Assembly (NCBI GenBank): GCA_019429125.1
Contig: JAHYJO010000001.1
Span: 71,088 to 135,087, forward strand
Source: Nanobdellati archaeon
Lineage (GTDB): Archaea; EX4484-52; GLR71
Reading direction: 5' to 3'
DNA: 64,000 bases
Below, piece by piece: positions 1 through 9,851 of this stretch. The position numbers were made by a program, and so were the translations under genes. Below the pieces are notes generated by a model. It did no database searches and had not been told where the DNA came from. It was given only the letters and a program-made list of their open reading frames with translations. Numbering within the stretch: the first letter of the stretch is position 1; the number at the start of each line of letters is the position of its first letter.

Positions 1-41
1 ATAATTAGTCAAGTATAATTAAATTATTATCTGGTGGTCAA

Positions 42-326
42 ATGGTTGTAAACGAGAAAGAAATTAATAGTATCGTAGGTCTTGACACATTTACTGACAA
101 AGGCTTCTATTGCGGAAAAGTTTCAGATGTGGAACTTGACCTTTCAAAGTTTAGAGTAAGGACAATTGTCATTGATGCCGCAAAAGGCTCATATCTTGCA
201 AGTGTTGTGGGTAGTAAGAAAGGTGTCAAGGTGCCATTTCAGATGGTTCAGGCAGTAAATGATATTGTTATAATTAAGCATATAAAACATTCAGTACCTG
301 ATGATATGCCTGATGATGATGAATAA
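42..326 (+). CDS. PRC-barrel domain protein
   Basis: 94 aa ORF; pattern IVGLDTFTDKGFYCGKVSDVELDLSKFRVRTIVID is PRC-barrel-like. Confidence 0.75.
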   Translation: MVVNEKEINSIVGLDTFTDKGFYCGKVSDVELDLSKFRVRTIVIDAAKGSYLASVVGSKKGVKVPFQMVQAVNDIVIIKHIKHSVPDDMPDDDE

Positions 327-367
327 TCTTTTATTATTTTTCTATTTTTTGTGTTTTTAATTTGATT

Positions 368-404
<37 letters not shown>

Positions 405-426
405 TTGATTATAGTATTAATTTATT

Positions 427-1254
427 TTATATTTTTTTTACTACTTTTAAATAGAATTCTTTGTCTTTTGGATGAGTTAGAAGTTCTGAAACTTTTTCTT
501 TTTGTATCCATTTGGCTTCGGGATTGTGAGGGTCTGTAGGTCTAAGTTTTGTCTGGTCTGTCTCAAAGAGAAATATATGGATTGTTTTTAATTCTGTTGT
601 GTCTACTTCTTTAGGGTTTTTACCAATTCTGTATCTTTTATAGCTTCCTAGGTCTTTTATCAGTTTAAGCTCGGTTATTCCTGTCTCTTCTTCAATCTCT
701 CTTATGGCAGCTTGGAGTTTGTCTTCACCGGGTTCTATGTGGCCTTTAGGGAGTGACCAGGAAGTTCCTCTTTGGCTTACTACTACTACTTTGCTGTCGT
801 TTACTACTATTCCACCTGCAGTCTCTGTGTTTTTTGTAGGTATCATTTTTTGATTTATAAGTTCTTCCAGTTTTAATATTATTTCATTAATATTTTTTTC
901 ATTTCTTGTCAGATAATCTGTCTTAACGAAAAAACCATTGTAATTTATTTTGTTCCTAATTAATCTTAATTCATCTAAAAAATATATATCTGATTTCTGA
1001 AATTTTGTATTGTATGTGTCTCCTATATATTCGATAAGTGCTTTATGTGCGCCGTCACATTTTATTTTGTATCCATCAAGCATAAGAATTGAAGATATAA
1101 GTTCTGTTATTATTTCATAATATCTTTCTACAATAAGTGAGGGATATTTTGAACTGTTTAGAGTTGACATCATTTCTTGTCTTTTAGTTGCCATGTTCAT
1201 TAATGATTTGGCCTTTTCTTTGTCTGGTGTTATCTTAATCAATCTGTTTTTCAT
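427..1254 (-). CDS. HEPN-like N-terminal domain fused to NUDIX hydrolase
   Basis: Perfect Nudix box GHIEPGEDKLQAAIREIEEETGI (Gx5Ex7REUxEExGU). N-terminal ~130 aa all-helical with VERYYEIITELISSILMLDGYK...LDELRLIRNKINYNG, resembling HEPN. Confidence 0.8.
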   Translation of the reverse strand: MKNRLIKITPDKEKAKSLMNMATKRQEMMSTLNSSKYPSLIVERYYEIITELISSILMLDGYKIKCDGAHKALIEYIGDTYNTKFQKSDIYFLDELRLIRNKINYNGFFVKTDYLTRNEKNINEIILKLEELINQKMIPTKNTETAGGIVVNDSKVVVVSQRGTSWSLPKGHIEPGEDKLQAAIREIEEETGITELKLIKDLGSYKRYRIGKNPKEVDTTELKTIHIFLFETDQTKLRPTDPHNPEAKWIQKEKVSELLTHPKDKEFYLKVVKKI

Positions 1255-1820
1255 TAAAACACCTTCAAGTATCCATTTAAGACAATCCCATTTATTATGT
1301 TGTTTTTTAGTTCTTCACTGAGTATTCTGAAATTGTTGCAATAGAATATGTTTATTTTCCTTTTTAATCGTTTTTCATATTTATTTAGGTTAAGTTTGGT
1401 TTCTTCGCATAATAAGAATAAATTAATATCACTCTCTTTTAGGTCTTCACCTTTTGATGCTGAACCGAATAGGATTATTACGTCGGGCATACATGTATCT
1501 TTTAGTAATGTAAGCAGACCTGAATTTTGAATGTCAAATATCATGTCTATTTTCTTTAGTGATCTGAATTTTTCGTTTTCTCTATTTGCCCAATATACTG
1601 GGTATTGATGTATTCTGTGTTTTGATTTTATGACTAAATTTTCGGTTATAAGCTCATCTAAATATTTTTTTACAGATGTTGGTGCTATTTTTGAAATTCT
1701 GCTTATTTCTCTTAGTTGGAAACCTGCATCTTTTGGTGCGGGATTATCAAAAAAGACGTTTAAAACAGTCCATCTGTTATATTTTTGTAACATATGTAAT
1801 AATATTGTTACAATTGTCAT
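1254..1820 (-). CDS. wHTH + MNT-type nucleotidyltransferase
   Basis: N-terminal HTH (LREISRISKIAPTSVKKYLDELI); GSASKGEDLKESDINLFLL matches GSx9-10DxD except the last D is N. TAATG overlap with downstream HEPN-NUDIX ORF. Confidence 0.8.
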   Translation of the reverse strand: MTIVTILLHMLQKYNRWTVLNVFFDNPAPKDAGFQLREISRISKIAPTSVKKYLDELITENLVIKSKHRIHQYPVYWANRENEKFRSLKKIDMIFDIQNSGLLTLLKDTCMPDVIILFGSASKGEDLKESDINLFLLCEETKLNLNKYEKRLKRKINIFYCNNFRILSEELKNNIINGIVLNGYLKVF

Positions 1821-1842
1821 ATAAATGTTATGGTTGTGTTAA

Positions 1843-2856
1843 TTATTCTAATCTATATCTTAAAAAACAGATAATTCCACCAAGACCTATTAGTTTTTCA
1901 CCTGCTTCATGTGTTGAGCCGATGACTTCAACTTTACCTGCTGTGTTTTCGACTGCATTAACAATATTTTGTATCTCTTCGTTTTTTATTATACTGTCTG
2001 AAACTATGACTTTATCTATTGCACTCATAGTTGCTGCTTTTTTGACTTCGCTTATTCCATAAGTTACAAGATGGGAGTCTTTGCCAAGAGCTTCCAAGAA
2101 TTTTTCAATTTCTTTTGTCTCTCTTGATATTTCTGAGGATTTTGCAATCAGGTCTACAAAACCACGTTTTATTACTTCATAGATGCCGGTCTCCCCTGTG
2201 ACAGACGATATACCCATTACACATTTATTGTTTAATGACGTGTTTTTTTCTATCAGTTTTGTGATGTTTTCTTTTGTGAATCCGGGGCCTGCAATGATTA
2301 TCTTGTCATATCTTTTTGAGTATTCTTCGAGCGCCTTTATGATCTCTGAATAATATTTGTTGTTTTCATGCGTGTCAAACATTTTTCCTTTGTTTTCGGC
2401 TTCAATTGTTCCAAGCATGTTTACTTGTGTTGCCATCACTTCGCCAAAATCTGCCTTTCTTTCGTCAAGGACTAAAATGAGGATTGTTGTCTTTACGATT
2501 TTTGTGCATTTTTCAAGCTTGTCTATCTCATAATTTTTCCATTGTTTTGTTATAGATATTATGTCATTTGTTTGTATTCTGAAACTGTGATAGCCAAAAC
2601 TTATGTCATCAGGACCTTCCAGTATCTTTCCTTTAAGCCTTAATGATTCTGTCACTTCGTCAAATTCTACAGATTCAATTGATATCTTAAGGTACATTGG
2701 GCGTTTTTCTTTCTTGTCTGTTGTCTCTACAGTGCGGACTGTTTTTGTGCCTATAATGTCACCCTCAGATATAATTTTTGATAAGTTCCAGAGGTCATCT
2801 ATTGTCTCGGCTTTGACTTTTGTCTCTTTTTTTAGATCTTTTGCGAGGATTTTCAT
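1843..2856 (-). CDS. pelA: mRNA surveillance protein pelota
   Basis: 337 aa, eRF1-like N-domain (MKILAKDLKKETKVKAETIDDLWNLSKIISEGDIIGTKTVR), central GPGFTKENI, C-terminal domain. Confidence 0.93.
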   Translation of the reverse strand: MKILAKDLKKETKVKAETIDDLWNLSKIISEGDIIGTKTVRTVETTDKKEKRPMYLKISIESVEFDEVTESLRLKGKILEGPDDISFGYHSFRIQTNDIISITKQWKNYEIDKLEKCTKIVKTTILILVLDERKADFGEVMATQVNMLGTIEAENKGKMFDTHENNKYYSEIIKALEEYSKRYDKIIIAGPGFTKENITKLIEKNTSLNNKCVMGISSVTGETGIYEVIKRGFVDLIAKSSEISRETKEIEKFLEALGKDSHLVTYGISEVKKAATMSAIDKVIVSDSIIKNEEIQNIVNAVENTAGKVEVIGSTHEAGEKLIGLGGIICFLRYRLE

Positions 2857-2953
2857 AAATCATCACTTTTTATATCAATTAATCATCAATATTTAAAAAC
2901 TGATGACAACAAATATATACAGATACAGGTATTTAATTATATAGGTAATATAA

Positions 2954-4150
2954 ATGGCAGTTATAAAGCCCGCACCAACGGAACCGTTCACATTTGTGTT
3001 TGCAGCGGCAGTAGTGATATTTTTTACGTTATTTCTGCTTTTTGGGCAGGAACCTCTAACTGATACAACCTCTGATAATCCCATTACAATATCTGATAAA
3101 GGTGAAATCATATTTTTTGCAGATTCTTTAAATCTTATATCTAATAAGACACAGAGCGCAAGGACTGTTGATTTTGGGGATTTTGATGTGGGTCACATTT
3201 CAAAAGAAAGGATTGTAGAGAGCATTGATTCACTTTTGGTTGAGAAAGGGCTATTTAAATCAGCGTCAAAAGAATTTAGTTTTGATGGCGCAACTCTTGA
3301 AAATGCTCATTTGGTGTTTACTGTTTCTGATACTAATGAGTATGGCAATCTGAGGATATATTTAAATGATAAACCTATTTTTGATAATAAGACTGTCAAA
3401 GGTGCAGAATATACTGTTGAATTTAACAATCTCTTGGCACAAAATTATATCCGTATTGAGAGTCAGTCAAGTGGTATACGATTCTGGGCACCTGCAACTT
3501 ATTTGCTTTCTGATGTGAAAGTTTCTGCTGCATCTTTTGATAATGTTGACAAGATGTACTCATTTATTGTCTATGATTATGAGATGGCTGGTTTTGATGC
3601 TATGTTGAGTTATGAGGTAGGGGCTGGTTCAGTAAGACTTGATGACATGAATGTTGAGATTAATGGAAATGATATCAATAGTGAAAAAAGGCCAATGTTC
3701 GGAATTCTCTATAAGGAAACTTTTGATAGAACTGACGGCGTTATAGCTTCTAAGCCCGATACTAATTACATCAAATTCTTTGCTGATGGTGAGGCAATGT
3801 ATGAGGTTGAGGGTGCACAATTGACAATAACTTATTTTGATTCTGATAAGGCTGCGGTGTCTGAGTATACTGTAGTTATTGATGAAGATACTTATGACAA
3901 GATGGCTAACAAGACAATAGTATTGGAATATTATGCTGATAAAGTGTCAAATGATGCGCTTTTAGATGTCTCTTTGAATGAACAGATGTTCAATCATAAG
4001 ACTGTAGTTTATGAGAACCAGATTGTTTTGAGTCAGGATAATTTCAGGCGTGGCAAGACTAATTTGCTTAAGTTTTCAACTTATGGGATATACAAGATTT
4101 CAGATATTGATATAAGAATAGTTGAAGATAAGAATTTTAAGTTGTTTTAG
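2954..4150 (+). CDS. membrane-anchored hypothetical protein (single N-terminal TM, large ectodomain)
   Basis: 398 aa ORF, N-terminal hydrophobic segment VFAAAVVIFFTLFLLF. Confidence 0.75.
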   Translation: MAVIKPAPTEPFTFVFAAAVVIFFTLFLLFGQEPLTDTTSDNPITISDKGEIIFFADSLNLISNKTQSARTVDFGDFDVGHISKERIVESIDSLLVEKGLFKSASKEFSFDGATLENAHLVFTVSDTNEYGNLRIYLNDKPIFDNKTVKGAEYTVEFNNLLAQNYIRIESQSSGIRFWAPATYLLSDVKVSAASFDNVDKMYSFIVYDYEMAGFDAMLSYEVGAGSVRLDDMNVEINGNDINSEKRPMFGILYKETFDRTDGVIASKPDTNYIKFFADGEAMYEVEGAQLTITYFDSDKAAVSEYTVVIDEDTYDKMANKTIVLEYYADKVSNDALLDVSLNEQMFNHKTVVYENQIVLSQDNFRRGKTNLLKFSTYGIYKISDIDIRIVEDKNFKLF

Positions 4151-4244
4151 GTGTTTTGTTGGGTGATGGAGATATTTACAGGATTGTGTGATTATGTTTT
4201 ATGAGCTGTTTTTTTGTGTTAGTGTTATGATTTGAGGTTTTTGG

Positions 4245-6194
4245 ATGGATGCTGTTATAGATGAGATGGAGCACAAACGGATTGAATTAACACAGAAAGC
4301 GGCTGCTGTGCAGTTTGAAATTAATGATTTGAATACAAAAATTAGTTCAAGAAAAATGCAAATTCAAAATTTTAAAAATCAAGGTAATAATTTGTTAGTA
4401 AATTCTACTTTTCAAAGTATGAAAGCTCTTCAGTACAGGGTTGGTGCAAAAGAACGGATTCTTAAATCTTTGGAAAATGAGATTAATAATCTTCGGAATG
4501 CTGAAGTCAGTGAAGTTAAGGAAGAAGCTAAAGTTGAAGAAGAGGGTATTAAGTCGGGAAATAAATATTTAGCGGGTGCAATGGCTACTCATGGTTATAT
4601 TAAAAATGTTCATGGGCGTTTTAAAGGTTTTAATCTTTTTTTTTATTTAATTGTTATTCTTGCTCTATATATTGATATTTTTAGTGTTTCAAGTACACCT
4701 TTTGGTGTGATGGTTATACCTTTTTTAGGTGTTATTCCTGTATTTATCCTAATTGAACTTTTTTTTATAGTCTGGTTTTTTATTGAGACAAAGGATGCTG
4801 GCAGTCTTGTTCTTATTTCTATAATTTTTGCGTTAAAGAGAATTATACCTATTTTTATGGATGTACCTTTTGAAAGTTATTTAAAATATGTTCCATTTTT
4901 AATTGTTATATTACTAATTAAATATAAATTACCTTATGAAGGTGGGGGTACTTCTGTAAATTTAAGAAGTATTATATGGACAAGTGTACTTTTTGTAATT
5001 TTTGCTATTATAATATCTCTAATACCTATGGTGACATCTTTGCCATCTTATTGGGGTATTGAAACTGCATCTGTAGCGTCTTATGATACAACTGCACCAG
5101 ATAGTTCTTCAACGTCTTCTGCAGTGCCGGGGATATCAGATTTATGGTGTAAGATTGCTCCTATATTTTGTGATACGTCTACAGATACATCTGGTGATAA
5201 TTCTAATATGGTGGGTAGTGGTGGAACTTCGGATGGGACTGTGAATACAGTTGATTTAGCTTTAGCTGTTCCTTTGAAAACTATTTCAACGAGGGTTGAT
5301 GATTTAGTGTCTACTGGTGAGTTTAATTGGGAAATAAAAAATGATGGTTTAAAATCAATTGATAGTGTATTATTTTTGATGGATGGTTCTCAAATACATG
5401 GTAATCATAGTGGTGAAATATATGATTTAGCCAGGGGGTATAATTCTCTATCAGATAGGCTAGAATATTCTGGAATTGACATTGATGATGGATTATTTTA
5501 TAAATCATTGGGCTTGATTCCTCAAGGAAGAATAAGTTCAATAAATGTTGAATTTGGTAGTCCTGAATGTTCACTTACACAATTTAAAGCTCCAGTGTAT
5601 TTATTATATACTTATGAGATTGATTCTAATATTATGCTTACTTTAGGAAGTAAGGATTGGTGGAATAAACTTGATGAGCAAGGTGTTGCACCTAAATTGA
5701 ATCCTACTAAATCAGTTTCGACTGTAGGACCGTTTTCTATATCTATTTATCCTGGTGAAATAAAACAACCGGTTCTTATTGATAAAGATGAATCTTTTAA
5801 AATATTTATTGAAATATCTAAGAATCATCCGGGACGTGCAGCAATAAGTAGTTTTGATATATATCTCTCTCCTAAGCTTGTACCTCAAGATATTGATACT
5901 ACTAGGTGTTCTTTTGTAGGTTCTACTTCTGATTCATCTTCAAATTTGGATTCGTATGTTCTGAGAGATATATTATTTAATCGAATAAATACTGCAGATC
6001 TTAGTTTAAATAATGGATTAAATCAGGATATGGAATATAAATGTTCATTTAAATATGATTCTGCGGATTTTGATAAGGATTTTAGTGGTGGTTCTGTTCA
6101 AAGGTATATAGGTGTACATGTAGAGTATACATATATTTATGATGGTCTTTTTATCTTAAATACTGGCAATTTTACTGATATTGATGTTTGTTAA
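4245..6194 (+). CDS. multi-TM protein with N-terminal coiled coil and extracellular C-terminal domain
   Basis: 649 aa ORF; coiled coil 1-100, TM segments ~130-290, Ser/Thr-rich linker, C-terminal domain similar in style to the downstream lipoproteins. Confidence 0.75.
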   Translation: MDAVIDEMEHKRIELTQKAAAVQFEINDLNTKISSRKMQIQNFKNQGNNLLVNSTFQSMKALQYRVGAKERILKSLENEINNLRNAEVSEVKEEAKVEEEGIKSGNKYLAGAMATHGYIKNVHGRFKGFNLFFYLIVILALYIDIFSVSSTPFGVMVIPFLGVIPVFILIELFFIVWFFIETKDAGSLVLISIIFALKRIIPIFMDVPFESYLKYVPFLIVILLIKYKLPYEGGGTSVNLRSIIWTSVLFVIFAIIISLIPMVTSLPSYWGIETASVASYDTTAPDSSSTSSAVPGISDLWCKIAPIFCDTSTDTSGDNSNMVGSGGTSDGTVNTVDLALAVPLKTISTRVDDLVSTGEFNWEIKNDGLKSIDSVLFLMDGSQIHGNHSGEIYDLARGYNSLSDRLEYSGIDIDDGLFYKSLGLIPQGRISSINVEFGSPECSLTQFKAPVYLLYTYEIDSNIMLTLGSKDWWNKLDEQGVAPKLNPTKSVSTVGPFSISIYPGEIKQPVLIDKDESFKIFIEISKNHPGRAAISSFDIYLSPKLVPQDIDTTRCSFVGSTSDSSSNLDSYVLRDILFNRINTADLSLNNGLNQDMEYKCSFKYDSADFDKDFSGGSVQRYIGVHVEYTYIYDGLFILNTGNFTDIDVC

Positions 6195-6245
6195 ATGTGA
6201 TATTTTGTGAATGATATATAAACAATCTAGCCCTAAATATATATT

Positions 6246-7187
6246 ATGAATAAAGGGATTATGTTTTTGGTTTTTTTTATTTTGGTTATTAGTGGCTGTA
6301 CAGGTGATGGTAATAGTAATGGTGGTTTATCTGTTTCAGGAAATAAAGATACTGAAATACTTGCAATTGATATTCTTTCAATAAATGATTTTGAAATTAT
6401 TCCTTCTGAACAACTTACTCCTGGTAAATCTTTTATACTACGGCTTGAAGCGGAGAATATTGGTAATAATCCTGTAACACTTAAAGTTGATGATTTTGGA
6501 AGTTATGATGGTGATAAGATTCTTTATGATTATTGTTCTGATATATTTAGCTTAGATGACTCTACCACTTCATTTCGATTGAATCCGTCACCTGTTGGTA
6601 TTCATAATGATATTGAGATTAAATCAAATGCTTTGCAGTTTTTTGAATGGAGAATGAAAACATCTGATGATTTAAACACAATGAATGATGCAGGTATTAC
6701 TTGTAATTTTATGTCTCAATTGTCTTATGATGCGGTTGCTTCAACAAATACTTATGTTTATTTTGCAACACCATTTGAGATACTACGAAGTTTTTATACA
6801 AAGCAAAATATGTATCTTTTAGGAAGTAATATTGCAACAAATGGACCTTTGAAAATAAATATAGTGACTGATTATGAACAACCTATTGCAATCGATAATA
6901 ATGCATGGACAATATCTATAAATATTGAAAATGTCGGTGATGGTCTTGCTGAGATTATAAGTCTCAATCTTGTGCAACCTAAAGAAATTAGTTATGATAT
7001 AAATTTTGAGTGCGATCTTAATAAGGCTGAGAATCTTGATATTTATAAAGGGGGTTCTGATTTTATAACTTGTATGTTTACACCACCTCATGAAGATGTA
7101 CTTATTGCTACTGCTTATAAGATTAAGGCTGTGGCAAAGTATACATATACAGTTACTGATAGTATTCAAGTAACTGTCAAGCCGTAA
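6246..7187 (+). CDS. lipoprotein (tandem paralogue)
   Basis: signal peptide with lipobox VISGC-TGDG. Confidence 0.8.
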   Translation: MNKGIMFLVFFILVISGCTGDGNSNGGLSVSGNKDTEILAIDILSINDFEIIPSEQLTPGKSFILRLEAENIGNNPVTLKVDDFGSYDGDKILYDYCSDIFSLDDSTTSFRLNPSPVGIHNDIEIKSNALQFFEWRMKTSDDLNTMNDAGITCNFMSQLSYDAVASTNTYVYFATPFEILRSFYTKQNMYLLGSNIATNGPLKINIVTDYEQPIAIDNNAWTISINIENVGDGLAEIISLNLVQPKEISYDINFECDLNKAENLDIYKGGSDFITCMFTPPHEDVLIATAYKIKAVAKYTYTVTDSIQVTVKP

Positions 7188-7264
7188 ATATTGTTTTTAT
7201 GGAATATAACCAAAAAGTATATATAGGGGGTATAATAAAGTTATTATTGTTAGCTGGTGATATA

Positions 7265-8260
7265 ATGTCTTTGAATATCAGAAAAATGTTTGTGTATGTG
7301 ATGGTTTTTATGACTGTTTTTGTACTTGGTTGTACTGGCAGTGGAAATATGACCTCGGGAGCATCGGATGTTGGTGTTGTGATAACTGAATTTATGTTTG
7401 ATACTCCTGCTGTATATCATAAAGATCAAGTAAATTTATGGCTTGTCCTTGAAAATCAGGGTGCAAAACAGGTTGCAGGTGATACTTCTGTGTTTATATA
7501 TGGACAGACAATATCTACTACTAATAAATCTTGGCAAGTATTTGGTGTACCTTCTTTAGAGCCTAAAACAGAGGATAGTAATATGGATTCTGTAACTTTG
7601 GAGGGTTCATGGAAAATACCGAATTATGATTTCCTTCCACCACAGCCTGATATGGGTGTGCCTGGTGGTGTTGCTACGTTTGAAGCAACAATGGTTGCAC
7701 CTGAATTAGAACAAGGTGAATCAACACAATATACATTTTATACAAGGGTGTGTTATCCATATGAAACAAGCATGTTATCAACTGTTACTTCAAGTTCTAG
7801 GCAAGAAATGAGGATACAGCAGGATACAAGTGCAGTTGAGAATGTAAATACTGCTGGACCTATTCATGTTAATCTTGCAGGACAACAGAACATTGTTGCA
7901 AGAGGCAGTACAATCCCTGTAATTTTCACAATAACTGATGTTGGTGGTGGGTTCTCGACATCTATGGGGACTGTATGTGCTTCAACTCCTAGTAGTATGG
8001 ATCGCGGTAAAGTTGATGTTAAAATTGAGGTTGAAGGTGTAATACTTGATGGTAGTAATACAATGCCTTATGGTGATGCTAATGGGACTCCTAACTGTAA
8101 TAAAACAGTTAAATTAATAAATGGTCAAGCAGAGATGAGATGTTCTATACCTGTTGATCCTAATCAACCTACAAGAGAATATCATATTCGTGCTGTTGCT
8201 GAATATAAGTATTATGTTGGTAGTGATGCACCGATAACAGTTGATTACATTTCGGATTAA
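7265..8260 (+). CDS. lipoprotein (tandem paralogue)
   Basis: ATG at 7265 preceded by GGTGAT; lipobox VLGC-TGSG; CYPYET motif shared with next gene. Confidence 0.8.
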   Translation: MSLNIRKMFVYVMVFMTVFVLGCTGSGNMTSGASDVGVVITEFMFDTPAVYHKDQVNLWLVLENQGAKQVAGDTSVFIYGQTISTTNKSWQVFGVPSLEPKTEDSNMDSVTLEGSWKIPNYDFLPPQPDMGVPGGVATFEATMVAPELEQGESTQYTFYTRVCYPYETSMLSTVTSSSRQEMRIQQDTSAVENVNTAGPIHVNLAGQQNIVARGSTIPVIFTITDVGGGFSTSMGTVCASTPSSMDRGKVDVKIEVEGVILDGSNTMPYGDANGTPNCNKTVKLINGQAEMRCSIPVDPNQPTREYHIRAVAEYKYYVGSDAPITVDYISD

Positions 8261-8353
8261 TCATCTCTCTTTTTTTTTATTTTTTCAATAGTTCTCTTAT
8301 TTTTTTGGTTTTTGTATTTAATCTATTTAAATATGGGTGATACAAGAATTAGT

Positions 8354-9358
8354 ATGAGTTCTAATAGTCATTCTTATATCTATTTATTTGTTGCAGTTGT
8401 GCTTTTTTTATCAGGATGCACTGGTGATACTTATTCAACAGGGAGTTCATCTTCAGGTTTTTCAGGTTATGGTAACGGAATAAAGATACAATCTTTCGGG
8501 TTTTCGTCAGATAAGGTCTATAGTGGTATTCCTGCAGTCCTTTCTGTTGAAATGCAAAATCTTGGTGCAAAAGATACAGAAAATATTTATGTGTATCTTT
8601 ATGGGTTGAGCAGGGGTGAGAATGAGTGGTTCAATGATATTTCTGATATAGATTATAGTGGTGCTGAGATGGCTTCAGGAGACCCTAGGATACTTGTTAT
8701 TGATTCACTTATGGCACCTGTTAAAAGTATGGATTCAAGTGGTGAGTCTGCATATATCTCATGGGTCATGGATGCACCTCGAGATCTGCCTGAGGAACAG
8801 GTGTTTAAGTATTCAGCAGGAGTACGTATATGTTATCCTTATGAAACAACAGCTGTTGCTAAAATTGAGGTTTTAGGCAAAGAAGAATATCTTTCAAGGA
8901 ATAGTAATGGTCGTCTTAAAATGCATCCTATTGTACTTTCTACAACAGCAGGACCTATTGAAGTTGTTATGACAACAGAACAGCCCATGCTGCTTACAGA
9001 GGGGGATAAATTGACATTTAGGGCAAAGCTTGTTGATCGTGGTGGTGGCACAATTACTATGAATGATTGTATTGGTGCGGTTGATTGGGAAAATAATGTT
9101 CTTGACCTTTTTACGCTTCATGATAAGGTTATTATTACATTGGGGGGTAGAGATTGCGAGTTAGGTCTTCGGGAATTATATTTTAAAATTTCAAATTCGG
9201 AGCCACCAACAGCGGACTTTCCTGTAACTTGTAGTGTTCCATCATTTGATACTCCCGAACTTAGTCTTGATCTCGCTATGAAGCTTGATTACAATTACTT
9301 TATTGACAAGAGTGCAGTAATCAGTGTTGAGGGCATGGGTGAAAAAAAACTTGAATAG
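8354..9358 (+). CDS. lipoprotein (tandem paralogue); start uncertain (ORF opens at 8312)
   Basis: lipobox FLSGC-TGDT; CYPYETT and TAGPIEV motifs shared with previous gene. Confidence 0.78.
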   Translation: MSSNSHSYIYLFVAVVLFLSGCTGDTYSTGSSSSGFSGYGNGIKIQSFGFSSDKVYSGIPAVLSVEMQNLGAKDTENIYVYLYGLSRGENEWFNDISDIDYSGAEMASGDPRILVIDSLMAPVKSMDSSGESAYISWVMDAPRDLPEEQVFKYSAGVRICYPYETTAVAKIEVLGKEEYLSRNSNGRLKMHPIVLSTTAGPIEVVMTTEQPMLLTEGDKLTFRAKLVDRGGGTITMNDCIGAVDWENNVLDLFTLHDKVIITLGGRDCELGLRELYFKISNSEPPTADFPVTCSVPSFDTPELSLDLAMKLDYNYFIDKSAVISVEGMGEKKLE

Positions 9359-9851
9359 AGGATTTAATTGTTATAGTGTCATAACTTTGACATTTATGAC
9401 CTTTTTTATTTTTTAGCGTTTTTTCAAAACCTGAATTTGACAGATATTAGTATTTTAATTGATTGCGTTTATTACGTTTTTTCACACATTTTTTAATACT
9501 TTATTTGACAGTTTGTATGCCAAAGTCAAAATATTGTATTATTGTTTGATCTATATCGAAATTCAGATTTAATCTTTAATAAAAATTGATAAAATTCACA
9601 AAAATTAGCCAAATGAATTTGACATTTGGGCTAAAATTCACAAAAATTATGAAAAAAAGAGACATTTAGTCTTATTTTTATCCAAAAATTAGTATATTTT
9701 ACTAAAAAATAAAGAAATTTCATGATTAACTCAAGCAAAAATGCTCAAAAATTGCCAACTGTCAAATAGGTTTTCAGAATTAAATAGAGATTAAACTGTC
9801 AAACTTAGGATAGTATATAAAAAATAAAAAAAGAGAAGGTATGGGGGGTTT

